NCBI GenBank assembly: GCA_944326115.1
Contig: CALVCQ010000008.1
Coordinates: forward strand, 1 to 63,458
DNA from: Candidatus Gastranaerophilales bacterium
Lineage (GTDB): Bacteria > Cyanobacteriota > Vampirovibrionia > Gastranaerophilales > Gastranaerophilaceae
Direction of reading: 5' to 3'
DNA: 63,458 bases
The position numbers were made by a program, and so were the translations under genes. Under the pieces are notes generated by a model. It searched no databases. It saw only the letters and a program-made list of their open reading frames with translations, and was not told the origin of the DNA. Position 1 is the stretch's first letter. Each line of letters starts with the position of its first letter. Below are positions 8,654-16,791 of the stretch, one piece after another.

Positions 8654-9654
8654 TGAATAAACAATACGAAAAAATTGCATTAATGATAGTACCTACGGGA
8701 ATAGGAGCAAGCATCGGCGGTTACGCAGGTGATGCAAGTACTTATGCACAAAAAATTGCAAAACATATTCCTATAATTGTTAACCCGAATATTGTTAATG
8801 CAGCTGTGTTTTCCGGTATTACAGACAACATGCTTTATGTTGAAGGATGGGCTATAGAACAGCTTTTAAAAGGCAATATAGGACTTGTTCCGTCAGTAAA
8901 TAACAAAATAGGTATAATTTTCGACAGAGCCGTTCCTGAAAATGTTTTAAATGTCCATTTAAATACGATTAATGCTGTCAAAACAGTTTACGGAACGGAT
9001 ATAACAGGTTATGAAATTACGGAAGAATATGCAGGAGTAGAATTTTTTACAACACAAACCGGTATTTCTGCAGGTGCTCTTGGAAATCCAAAAACTCTTG
9101 TTAAAGCGGGGAAAAAACTTCTGGAAAAAGGAGCACAGGTACTTGCTGTTGTATGTTATTTTGAAGAGCCGCCTGAGGATAATTATGAAAACGGAACCGG
9201 CGTGGATATAGTCGGTGGTGTTGAAGCAATAATATCGCATTACCTGTCGCAAGAATTAATGTGTCCCTGTGTTCATGCTCCAGCCTTTGAAGATATAACT
9301 ATAACAGGGAAAAAGGTAAACCCCAAAGTGAGTGCGGAATATATAACCCCTACATTTCTGCCCTGCTTATTATTCGGCTTAAGAAACGCACCTTTGATAA
9401 AAGGTTTAAAACAAAGTAAAACGGAATATTGTATTACTTATAAAAATCTTCATTCTGTTTGTGTTCCGTTTAACTCGGTGGGTTCCAGCGTTGTACTAGA
9501 TTCACTCGGGAAGAATGTTCCTGTATATGCCATAAAAGAGAACTCTACTATTCTTAATGTAGACAGATACTCAATAAACAAACAAAATGATATAATAGAA
9601 TTACAAACTTATGATGATTATATTGATATATTAAAAACGGAGATAAATTTATGA
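8653..9654 (+). CDS. DUF3326 family protein
   Basis: A 333-residue cytoplasmic protein with no signal peptide. The opening IVPTGIGASIGGYAGDA and the central ETQT-like segment (FFTTQTGISAGALGNP) match my recollection of DUF3326, a family found mainly in cyanobacteria and plants with no established function. It starts on the stop codon of the MBL hydrolase (TAATG) and ends overlapping the ATG of the pilin-like gene, so the three form one tightly packed operon. The family call is from memory of its pattern, not from a search. Confidence 0.75.
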   Translation: MNKQYEKIALMIVPTGIGASIGGYAGDASTYAQKIAKHIPIIVNPNIVNAAVFSGITDNMLYVEGWAIEQLLKGNIGLVPSVNNKIGIIFDRAVPENVLNVHLNTINAVKTVYGTDITGYEITEEYAGVEFFTTQTGISAGALGNPKTLVKAGKKLLEKGAQVLAVVCYFEEPPEDNYENGTGVDIVGGVEAIISHYLSQELMCPCVHAPAFEDITITGKKVNPKVSAEYITPTFLPCLLFGLRNAPLIKGLKQSKTEYCITYKNLHSVCVPFNSVGSSVVLDSLGKNVPVYAIKENSTILNVDRYSINKQNDIIELQTYDDYIDILKTEINL

Positions 9655-10664
9655 AATATACAAAAAGAGGATTTACCATACCGGAGTTAATGATTTTTTT
9701 AACAATTGTCGGTGTAATTTGTGTATTTATGCTGACTGTAATTAGACCGGGGGAAAGATATATTCCCTATGCATATTACGGCATATATGATGCTCTTTCT
9801 ACAGCAGTTTTTAACATAAAAGAAGACGCTATTGACAAAAACAATACTGATAAGGACGGCACAATAAAAGCCGAAGATAAAGTATTCCCCGGGGCAAAAT
9901 CCGATCCTGCAAATGCATCAGAAAGAAAAGAAGCGGCAAGAGAACTGTGCAAAAAACTGGCGATAGACCCTGAAGCTGACCCTGACGATGCAAACAGCGG
10001 TTCTGAATACGGATATCTCAATGCAACCGAATATATGTGTGATGCGGAAAATTTTAAGCCTCTTTCTTTGACCGCTCAGTTTACAACTGCGGATATGAAA
10101 GAAAAAATGGCATTCAGAACAACAAATTCCATGAGATTGTATATATCGGAGCTGGGTTCAATAAATGTAACGGATAATATGAATAACAATGCTTCCCAGC
10201 AGGTCAAATATTTTGTTGTATGGGTGGATTTAAACGGAGACAGAGCCCCGAACAGCAAAAATTGGTCAAGAAAAAGAGCGGTAGATTTTGTTCCGTTTGT
10301 TATTACAACTTCCGGTGTTGTAATACCTGTAGGAGCGCCTATTGTTGATCCGAGATATATGACTGTGCGTATTCAGTATCCGTCAGGTTCAACTCTTAAA
10401 TATTCCGTAAAATCAATGACTTTTATTGAAGGACGAATTGCAGCTTATAATGATAGACAATATCCGTCTTATGAATTATTTTCTATTTCTAACAACTTGT
10501 TTTCAAAAGGTCATTCGACAAGCAGCGTTTTGTATACATCCTCCGATTTTAACAATGAAACAGAAAAATATGAAAGTATAGCTACTGTTGATGACCTGTG
10601 TAAAGTAGCGGACGGTCAGCCTCCGCAGTGTACACTTGTTGTGGATGTAAACAAAAGATTTTAA
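9651..10664 (+). CDS. Type IV pilin-like/pseudopilin protein
   Basis: A 337-residue protein with a class III signal: basic MKYTKR, then G-FTIPE and a 20-residue hydrophobic helix. Prepilin peptidase would cleave after the Gly, with Phe+1 methylated and Glu+5 conserved. The remaining ~300 residues are polar and form no domain I recognise. RGFTIPEL-type pseudopilins belong to type II secretion, competence or type IV pili, but no other pilus genes are nearby. The RBS GGAGA precedes the ATG, which overlaps the DUF3326 stop. Confidence 0.82.
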   Translation: MKYTKRGFTIPELMIFLTIVGVICVFMLTVIRPGERYIPYAYYGIYDALSTAVFNIKEDAIDKNNTDKDGTIKAEDKVFPGAKSDPANASERKEAARELCKKLAIDPEADPDDANSGSEYGYLNATEYMCDAENFKPLSLTAQFTTADMKEKMAFRTTNSMRLYISELGSINVTDNMNNNASQQVKYFVVWVDLNGDRAPNSKNWSRKRAVDFVPFVITTSGVVIPVGAPIVDPRYMTVRIQYPSGSTLKYSVKSMTFIEGRIAAYNDRQYPSYELFSISNNLFSKGHSTSSVLYTSSDFNNETEKYESIATVDDLCKVADGQPPQCTLVVDVNKRF

Positions 10665-10934
10665 TCAATTCAAATACTGATTTAGTTTACCCGAATTTAT
10701 AAGTTCTTTAAGTTCGGAATATCCGCCTATGTGTTTTCCGTTTATTGTAATTTGCGGCACGGTTGCACGACCTGACGGAATTTCGAAGAGCTGTGCAAGT
10801 TCCCTGCGTATTTCTTCTTCATTTCCGGAAATATCGTATTCCGTGTAGTCAAGGTAGTTATCTTTTAATTTTTCTTTAGCTTTTTTGCAAAAAGGGCAAT
10901 CCGGCAGTGTGTAAATTTCTATATCGTTTGTCAT
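10665..10934 (-). CDS. grxC: Glutaredoxin
   Basis: An 89-residue thioredoxin-fold protein with the dithiol CPFC active site at about residues 13-16, the cis-proline segment TVPQI and the GGYSEL glutathione-site motif. It is expected to reduce disulfides and mixed disulfides using glutathione or an equivalent thiol. It converges on the pilin-like gene with no spacer. The upstream side lacks a Shine-Dalgarno sequence, and a perfect -10 box lies only 6 nt before the ATG. Confidence 0.93.
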   Translation of the reverse strand: MTNDIEIYTLPDCPFCKKAKEKLKDNYLDYTEYDISGNEEEIRRELAQLFEIPSGRATVPQITINGKHIGGYSELKELINSGKLNQYLN

Positions 10935-10940
10935 AATCAG

Positions 10941-10946
10941 ATTATA
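10941..10946 (-). promoter_or_regulatory. -10 box of the glutaredoxin gene; leaderless mRNA likely
   Basis: On the minus strand TATAAT is followed by six bases and then the ATG. Transcription would start at or beside the A of the start codon. No GGAG-like sequence is present between box and start. Confidence 0.6.
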
Positions 10947-10990
10947 TACTTATTTTTATTTATTTTCATTGCCGAAAAGTTTATTTTTTG

Positions 10991-11055
10991 TATAGACCGG
11001 TTGACCTTGCGGAAGCATAAAATTTGTACCGTGTATGTCTTGTTTGTGGTCTATA
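10991..11055. other. Potential long stem-loop upstream of glutaredoxin
   Basis: TATAGACC at 10991-10998 and GGTCTATA at 11048-11055 are perfectly inverted with a 49-nt loop. This part of the 600-bp gap between glutaredoxin and the gene at 11548 has no coding signal. The function is unknown. Confidence 0.35.
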
Positions 11056-11094
11056 ATTCCATGACAGATTTAATATATTGATACTATTTATTAT

Positions 11095-11439
11095 GCAGCG
11101 GATTTGCCTTCTTTTGCCGTTGAGCTGAGGCGAAACGTACAAAATGGCTTCACGAAATTATAAAAGGTTTTTCTTTGTATTATTGATTTGTAACAGTGAA
11201 AGAGCGGCTGTAAGGACTCCGTTTGAAACGAGCCGCCGGCATATTTTAACGGAGTCCTTGAACCAAAATACTTAAGAGCATCCTGATTCGTAAGGCTCGT
11301 AAATCTTTATACTGCACACAGAAACTTTGTTTCAGACTTAGCATACCTCTATCTAAAATTGACATTTGGTCAATTCTGGACAAAGTTCTTGACTCAAGCA
11401 AGAATCCAGAAAGCATTCGGAGTTAGTTGACAATATGAA
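11095..11439 (-). repeat. Modular intergenic repeat, copy A5 (lacks the 128-bp unit)
   Basis: Oriented on the minus strand, it starts at 11439 with the family terminal motif in diverged form. A perfect 12-bp inverted repeat (AAGGACTCCGTT at 11214-11225, AACGGAGTCCTT at 11250-11261) follows, and the ~118-bp module at 11095-11213 is almost identical to 341-458 in copy A1. A partial copy of the stem AATCTTTATACTGCAC is at about 11310. The tandem 128-bp unit is missing, showing that the modules assort separately. Nothing recognisable lies at 11440-11530. Confidence 0.8.
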
Positions 11440-11547
11440 GATTATGTATGACTGTCTGAATCTAAAGTAAATATAAATCTAAGGCAATTATTTTTACCTG
11501 AATGTTTTTATATAAATATGTAATGTAGAAAAATTGGAGTGTGTTTT

Positions 11548-12144
11548 ATGAGTAACGGTTATAATGCAAATGTCAGAGCAAATTACGTGCATTACGGGAC
11601 AATGCCCTCCGGTGGTGTTATTCCTCAGGTTCCTGCGGCACAAGTAGTACCGCCGCAGATGAATGTATCTCATAATACATATCACACAACTGTTCAGCAG
11701 CCGCCTGCGGCTCAACAAGCACCCGTACAACAGCAGCCGAGTCCAAAAATAACACCGCAGCCGGAAAACGACAGCTTTATAAAAAGCGATGCAGCTGCTG
11801 TTACTATAGGCTCTATTGTCTCTCTGGCAGCTCTTTTGATGTGTGTGTTCGCTCCTGCAAAAGCGCCAAAGGCAGCAAAACAGGGCTTTTTTGCAAAATT
11901 GAAGGCTAAAAGAGATGCAAACCCTATCAGGGCTGCAAAAAAAGCTGCAAAACAAAAAATTCGAGAAACAAAACAAAAAGCTAAATTGGAAAGACAAGAG
12001 GCTATACAAAAAAATAAACTGCAAATTTTAGAGTCAAAAGCTAACATGGAACAGGAAATTTTGGAAGCAAAACTCAAGGCAAAACAGGAAAAACTTGAGA
12101 AAAAACTAAAGAAAAAATTAGATAAGCTTAATAATAACACCTAG
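11548..12144 (+). CDS. Hypothetical membrane protein with Lys-rich coiled-coil tail
   Basis: The ATG at 11548 lies 8 nt after TTGGAG, giving 198 residues. Residues 1-75 are rich in Pro, Gln, Val and Ala (repeated QQP/QQPP). Residues ~88-106 form one hydrophobic helix (VTIGSIVSLAALLMCVF). The last ~90 residues are a highly charged Lys/Glu/Ala/Gln helix, very likely a coiled coil with a strong net positive charge. No family is recognised. A single-pass protein with its basic tail in the cytoplasm (positive-inside rule) and a low-complexity segment outside is the simplest topology. Confidence 0.7.
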   Translation: MSNGYNANVRANYVHYGTMPSGGVIPQVPAAQVVPPQMNVSHNTYHTTVQQPPAAQQAPVQQQPSPKITPQPENDSFIKSDAAAVTIGSIVSLAALLMCVFAPAKAPKAAKQGFFAKLKAKRDANPIRAAKKAAKQKIRETKQKAKLERQEAIQKNKLQILESKANMEQEILEAKLKAKQEKLEKKLKKKLDKLNNNT

Positions 12145-12371
12145 GCATATCCTTGCCTGCACACGGGGCATATCATCAAACTTTTTACAATATAAGATAA
12201 AAAGATTATAGAGTAGTGAACTGTTTCTTTGCTTATTTTATTTACAATAAATATAAGTACAAGACTTATGTAAAGAAATGTAACAGATTTTGTATATATT
12301 GAATATTGAAACTTTATTTTGTTTTTATATATGTGTAAGTAATTTTAAAGTAAGTTCTAAGGAGCAAAAAA

Positions 12372-13070
12372 ATGGGTTTAGCAGCATCACAGGCAAGATT
12401 GTTACTCTTAACAGCAAGAAAAAGCGACCTTGAGTATAGAGCACAGCAGATAACAAACACAGAAATGATTCTTGCTATGCAGACAGAACAGATTGCAAGA
12501 GAATATTCTTTAAAAATCAGCAATCAGGCTGTTTTCTATCAGGATCCGAGCGGCGAACAGCTTTCTACTTGCCTTTCTGCTTCCACATTATTAGCCATGG
12601 GTGCCGGAAATTACAAAATTCAGGAAAGAAGCGGCGACGATAAGTGGTATGATTGGGTTGCCGGAGGCGGCTTTAGGAATAAAAAGACTGGTGAGATAAT
12701 AACCCAAGAAGAATATGATACGCTACCTGAGAATGAAACCGGAAATTATGAACCGGTTAAGGAGGATTACAGTAAGCTGGAATTAATTGAAGGTTTACAA
12801 AACGGAACATTAAAAATTGTAAACGCAGCGGGCGAAGATGTCACATTAAGCGGCAACAATAATTTTTATACAGGTTATTATACAGATGATGATGCTGCAG
12901 CAGAAGCAGAATACCAGACAAAAACAGCATCCATACAGGTAAAAGAAAAGAGATTGCAAAACGAACTCAACCAGATTGAAACACAGCAAAAAGCTTGTGA
13001 TCAGGAAATCGATTCCGTTAAGAAAATCATTGAAAAGAACATTGAAAGAACATTCAAAGTATTTTCATAA
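12372..13070 (+). CDS. Hypothetical protein with MGLAASQAR N-terminus
   Basis: A 232-residue protein preceded by a strong AAGGAG RBS. The N-terminal helix opens MGLAASQARLLLLTARKSDL and continues as an amphipathic, Gln/Arg-rich region to about residue 55. The middle is polar and irregular, and the C-terminal ~55 residues form a coiled coil (AEYQTKTASIQVKEKRLQNE onward). There is no signal peptide or membrane segment. I have the impression that this N-terminus recurs in uncharacterised gut-bacterial proteins, but no function can be named. The gene has its own terminator. Confidence 0.75.
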   Translation: MGLAASQARLLLLTARKSDLEYRAQQITNTEMILAMQTEQIAREYSLKISNQAVFYQDPSGEQLSTCLSASTLLAMGAGNYKIQERSGDDKWYDWVAGGGFRNKKTGEIITQEEYDTLPENETGNYEPVKEDYSKLELIEGLQNGTLKIVNAAGEDVTLSGNNNFYTGYYTDDDAAAEAEYQTKTASIQVKEKRLQNELNQIETQQKACDQEIDSVKKIIEKNIERTFKVFS

Positions 13071-13116
13071 TAAATAAATATTAATATTATCGCAGCCAAA
13101 AATAAAACACCTTCTG

Positions 13117-13144
13117 AAAACACCTTTTCAAAAGGTGTTTTATT
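13117..13144 (+). terminator. Intrinsic terminator
   Basis: AAAACACCTTTT and AAAAGGTGTTTT form a near-perfect hairpin followed by a T-rich run, 47 nt after the stop at 13070. The near-symmetric A/T flanks would also let it work for the convergent gene at 13176. A partial repeat of the left arm just upstream could form an alternative stem. Confidence 0.88.
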
Positions 13145-13175
13145 TTATATTTTCTTATCTGAGCTGCAGGTGATT

Positions 13176-14321
13176 TTATGAGCTTATGCGCCGGACATTA
13201 GTCGCTGTAATCGAGTTTGTTTGAGGTATTGCATACAAAACACTCTCAAAAATCGTATCTGTATAATGTCTCAGGTAGAAGTCGTAATTTGGGTTAATAT
13301 TTTTTATGATTTGAGGCAGTTCTCTTAAATCTTGCGCCCTGTGATAAATACTGACAGCCAGCGCAGAGCCGTTTTGAATTAATCGTTTTGCACCGAGTAA
13401 TGCCTCTTTTTCAGCACCTTCTATATCCATCTTTATAAAAGCTCTGTCTTCTTTGACGAGAGAATCAATATCGGTTCCGTCTACAACAATCAATCCTTCA
13501 TCCGTTACTTTGCTGCCTGTATTGAAATCTGCACTAAAGTGTACCTGTTTTTTAAAATCAGTTACAGCAGTATTGTAGTAGTATATGTTATCTAAATTGA
13601 TTGTTTCTTTTTTTCCTGTTTCAAAAGTTTTAGGATCAGCTTCTATAAAATAAATTTTTTTATACCGGTTTTGTGTAAACTTTGCAAACCCGAGAGCGGT
13701 ATCGCCTGTGTATCCTCCGCAATCTGCAAAAGGACAGTCAAACTTAAATGCATCGGGAATAAAATCTTCAAAATACTGTTTATTTAAAGGCTGTTTTATT
13801 TTTTGATATACCTCAATATCAAAACCGGTTCTAAATTCAACTATTGTATCAAAAGTTTGTTTGGATAAATCATCACACAATAAAGTTGCTGTTTTTTCAT
13901 ACTCAGCTGTATTGTTGCAATAATCTTTAACAAGATTTTCAATTGACGGATTTTGTTTAAATTCTGAAAGTCCTCTGCAAAATTCAAGAACGTATGCGGG
14001 AATAATGTTTTTAAAACCGCAGTTTTCAAGCTGTTTTTTAATTTCATAAACATAAGTAACCGTTGCAATGATTATGACACAGCGGTCTTTTTGAGGTTCA
14101 ATTTCCTTGAGCGAAAATATCTTTTTGCCAAACAACGTATTTGTTGACGTTCTGTTATTGTCAATAAATCCCGCAATGTTTATTTTTGATTTTACAAAAC
14201 AGTCAAAAACATCGCCAGCCATTGATTTTGTACCGAAAATAAAAACCGGCAGTCCGCTTTGTATAATATCAACGTTAAAGTTTTTTGCTATTTTATTTTC
14301 TATATCTGTAGCGCAGGGCAT
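13176..14321 (-). CDS. FkbM-family methyltransferase with N-terminal Rossmann-like domain
   Basis: A 381-residue protein. Residues ~20-115 look like a small nucleotide/sugar-binding Rossmann domain of the PglD-N type (PVFIFGTKSMAGDVFDCF, then AGFIDNN). Residues ~195-365 are the FkbM SAM-dependent methyltransferase: ADCGGYTGDTALGFAKF binds SAM, IYFIEADP is motif II, and FIKMDIEGAEKEAL is the FkbM hallmark. FkbM enzymes methylate hydroxyls on sugars and polyketides; the two-domain form is often found in glycan loci. It starts on the leuC stop codon (TAATG). Confidence 0.88.
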   Translation of the reverse strand: MPCATDIENKIAKNFNVDIIQSGLPVFIFGTKSMAGDVFDCFVKSKINIAGFIDNNRTSTNTLFGKKIFSLKEIEPQKDRCVIIIATVTYVYEIKKQLENCGFKNIIPAYVLEFCRGLSEFKQNPSIENLVKDYCNNTAEYEKTATLLCDDLSKQTFDTIVEFRTGFDIEVYQKIKQPLNKQYFEDFIPDAFKFDCPFADCGGYTGDTALGFAKFTQNRYKKIYFIEADPKTFETGKKETINLDNIYYYNTAVTDFKKQVHFSADFNTGSKVTDEGLIVVDGTDIDSLVKEDRAFIKMDIEGAEKEALLGAKRLIQNGSALAVSIYHRAQDLRELPQIIKNINPNYDFYLRHYTDTIFESVLYAIPQTNSITATNVRRISS

Positions 14322-15571
14322 TAAGCTTCTCCGTCAGGGGTAATATGCCCTGCAATAGCGCTGTAAGCGGCTACAGATGGCGAGCACAGATATATATATC
14401 CTTTAGTATTACCCATTCTGCCCTGAAAATTCCTGTTTTGAGTTGCAAGACAGACTTCTCCGTCTCCCAGTACTCCTGCATGCACGCCTACACAAGGACC
14501 GCACCCCGGACCGAGAATTTGTGCACCTGCATCTATAAGCTTAGTTATTAACCCTTCTTCAATTGCCTGTTTGTAGACTTCTTTAGATGCCGGTACAACA
14601 AGCAATCTTACCTCAGGATTGACCTTTTTCCCGTTTAAAATCTCAGCGGCTATTCTTAAGTCTTCAATTCTGCCGTTTGTGCAGGTTCCTATAAAGACCT
14701 GATTAATTTTAACATCCTTAAGGTCTTTAGCCGGTTTTGTATTGTCTACTGTATGAGGACAAGAAACTGTCGGAACAAGTTTTGATGCGTCAATTTCTAT
14801 TACTCTTTCGTATACGGCATCTGCATCGGGTTTAATTTCCGTAAATTTTTCTTCTCTGCCGTGTTGTTTTAAATACTCTTTTGTTTTTTCATCTGTAACA
14901 AACAATCCGGCTTTTGCTCCCGCTTCTACCGCCATATTTGCAAGAGTGAAGCGATCCGCCATTGTCATATTTTTTATAGTTGTTCCGTGAAATTCCAGTG
15001 CTTTGTAAGTCGCACCGTCTGCCCCTATAAGCCCTATCAAATAAAGAATTAAATCTTTGGCATAAACACCCCGGGGAAAATCACCGTTAACTACTATTTT
15101 AAATGTCTGAGGAACTTTGAGCCATGTTTTGCCCATTGCCATTGCCACTGCGACATCAGTTGAGCCCATTCCCGTAGCAAAAGCTCCTAATGCGCCTGAT
15201 GTACAGGTATGAGAATCAGCTCCGACAAGGATTTCTCCCGGATTTACAAAAGATTCTACAAGCCGCTGGTGGCATACTCCGCAGCCTGTTTCTGACAAAA
15301 TAGCACCTGTTTCTTTTGCAAATTCTCTTAAAACAGTATGTGTGTTAGAGAGTTCCTTTCTCGGGCTTGGAGAAGCATGGTCTATAAACAATATACAGCG
15401 TTTCGGATTTGCAGGTTTCGCTTTGCCGAGTTTTTTAAATTCCTGTACCATTAACGGACCTGTTCCGTCCTGCACTGCTGCAACATCTACTTTTGCAATA
15501 CAAAGTTCTCCTGCTTTTACGCTGTGGCCTGCATGCAGGGAAATAATCTTTTCTGCTATAGTTTGCCCCAT
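14321..15571 (-). CDS. leuC: 3-isopropylmalate dehydratase large subunit (LeuC/HacA type)
   Basis: A 416-residue aconitase-superfamily protein of the shorter two-subunit class. The iron-sulfur cysteines are visible in GCGVCHQ-adjacent sequence, FIGTCTNGRIEDLR and GPGCGPCVGVHAG; GADSHTCTSGALGAFATGMG is the substrate-site signature. With LeuD it isomerises 2- to 3-isopropylmalate in leucine synthesis; homoaconitase activity cannot be excluded from sequence. No leuD is adjacent: the coupled downstream gene is instead an FkbM methyltransferase. The gene starts with ATG after an AAGAGTG-type RBS. Confidence 0.92.
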   Translation of the reverse strand: MGQTIAEKIISLHAGHSVKAGELCIAKVDVAAVQDGTGPLMVQEFKKLGKAKPANPKRCILFIDHASPSPRKELSNTHTVLREFAKETGAILSETGCGVCHQRLVESFVNPGEILVGADSHTCTSGALGAFATGMGSTDVAVAMAMGKTWLKVPQTFKIVVNGDFPRGVYAKDLILYLIGLIGADGATYKALEFHGTTIKNMTMADRFTLANMAVEAGAKAGLFVTDEKTKEYLKQHGREEKFTEIKPDADAVYERVIEIDASKLVPTVSCPHTVDNTKPAKDLKDVKINQVFIGTCTNGRIEDLRIAAEILNGKKVNPEVRLLVVPASKEVYKQAIEEGLITKLIDAGAQILGPGCGPCVGVHAGVLGDGEVCLATQNRNFQGRMGNTKGYIYLCSPSVAAYSAIAGHITPDGEA

Positions 15572-15660
15572 AATTCACTCTTTCTTAAACTCAATCACTA
15601 CATTAATATAGCAGTTATTATAACAGTTGTACAGCAGCAGAAATCCTGTTAAGAAATGGA

Positions 15661-16230
15661 TTAGTATCTGGTTGATTTGAATACCATATAATATTTTGTC
15701 TCGCCGTAGTATAAAATAATGAGGTAAAAATTGCCTTCTATATTTTCTGTAAAGACATAAGACTGAGGCGGAGGTGCTTTTTTTGAAGAATTTCTGAATA
15801 CTGTATAGAATTTTTCTCTTACATTTTTACAAAAACTCTGCCATTTTGTAAGTTTAGGGGTTGGCAGGTTATTGTGATAAAAATCAACGGGAACAAGTTC
15901 TTTTTTTATAACAGGTATGATATAAGAAACTTTTCCTGCTTCTTTAAAAAATACATAATCTCTGTCTTTTATAACCCTCGGCGTTAATATATAGTACCCT
16001 GCGGGAATTGTTTGATTCTTAAAATAAACAGTTGAGCTTAACCGGAAAAGAGGGTACGGAGCGTAGGCATATTTTTGGTAATCTTCATTTTGATAAGGAT
16101 CGAGTCTGTGTACAAGTTCAAAATCCGCAACCTGAGTTTTTTCATATAATGCGGCATAGTCTGTTTTGCAAAATGCGCCTGTACAGCTGAAAGCAATAAA
16201 TATAAATAATGTATAAAAAATTTTCTTCAT
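15661..16230 (-). CDS. Hypothetical secreted protein
   Basis: A 189-residue protein with a clear signal peptide (MKKIFYTLFIFIAFSCTGAF) ending near residue 20. The Cys in this region is not in a standard lipobox. The mature part is rich in Tyr, Phe and Lys with alternating hydrophobic strands (YYILTPRVIKDRDYVFF), suggesting a small periplasmic or outer-membrane beta domain. No family is recognised. No strong RBS precedes the ATG. Confidence 0.65.
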   Translation of the reverse strand: MKKIFYTLFIFIAFSCTGAFCKTDYAALYEKTQVADFELVHRLDPYQNEDYQKYAYAPYPLFRLSSTVYFKNQTIPAGYYILTPRVIKDRDYVFFKEAGKVSYIIPVIKKELVPVDFYHNNLPTPKLTKWQSFCKNVREKFYTVFRNSSKKAPPPQSYVFTENIEGNFYLIILYYGETKYYMVFKSTRY

Positions 16231-16282
16231 AGTTTTATGATAATGACTTTTGGGGGGATGTCAATTTTTAATTTCCTCCCCA

Positions 16283-16326
16283 AAAACAAAAAAAGAAAAG
16301 CTGCTTTTTTATGGTTAATACAGCTT
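16283..16326 (-). terminator. Intrinsic terminator for the gene at 16347
   Basis: On the minus strand AAGCTG pairs with CAGCTT around a ~17-nt loop and is followed by TTCTTTTTTTG, just downstream of the stop at 16347. Confidence 0.65.
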
Positions 16327-16346
16327 ATTTGTTTGTTTAAATAAAA

Positions 16347-16712
16347 CTATATTTTTTTATATAAATTTATTATTGCGTTAGCGCTTTTTTTAGACAAAGA
16401 GTTTATCAGTTCTTGTTCATTAACGGCATGTGTTTTTAACAAAACTGTTTTTACTAAGAAATTTTTTCTGAAAAAATTTTTTACTTTTGAAAAAATATTA
16501 ACAGGTGTTATGTTTTCAAATCTTAAACCGAGTTGTGTTTTGTTAGGAATTCTGCTGCTGTAAAATGAGTCAAGAGAAACGGTTGCATTATATTTGCGTC
16601 CAAATTTTTTTACGGTCGGTGTTTCTTTTATTGCGTTATAAAGCTCTTTTGATATAGTCTTTTCATCTCTTGTCAATCTGCCGAATGACGGTGAATTCTT
16701 TTGTACCTGCAT
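16347..16712 (-). CDS. Hypothetical small basic protein with N-terminal SFG motif
   Basis: The ATG at 16712 follows an AAAGGAAAAACC RBS and gives 121 residues; an upstream in-frame Met (16745) has no RBS. The start MQVQKNSPSFGRLTRDE contains a short Ser-Phe-Gly motif near residues 8-10 that resembles the motif in several other proteins of this window. The rest is basic and mixed alpha/beta without signal peptide or membrane segment, ending in a Ser/Lys/Asn-rich helix. No function can be assigned. Confidence 0.65.
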   Translation of the reverse strand: MQVQKNSPSFGRLTRDEKTISKELYNAIKETPTVKKFGRKYNATVSLDSFYSSRIPNKTQLGLRFENITPVNIFSKVKNFFRKNFLVKTVLLKTHAVNEQELINSLSKKSANAIINLYKKI

Positions 16713-16791
16713 GGTTTTTCCTTTCAAATTATTATTGTCCGGCAAAATTTAAGTATAAAACAAAAATATTATTTTTTGTATATTTTAACAA

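Noticed and set aside
11712-12140. Phe/Ser-rich antisense frame at the Lys-rich gene
   Set aside because: It is the complement of AAA/GAA-rich codons of the gene at 11548.
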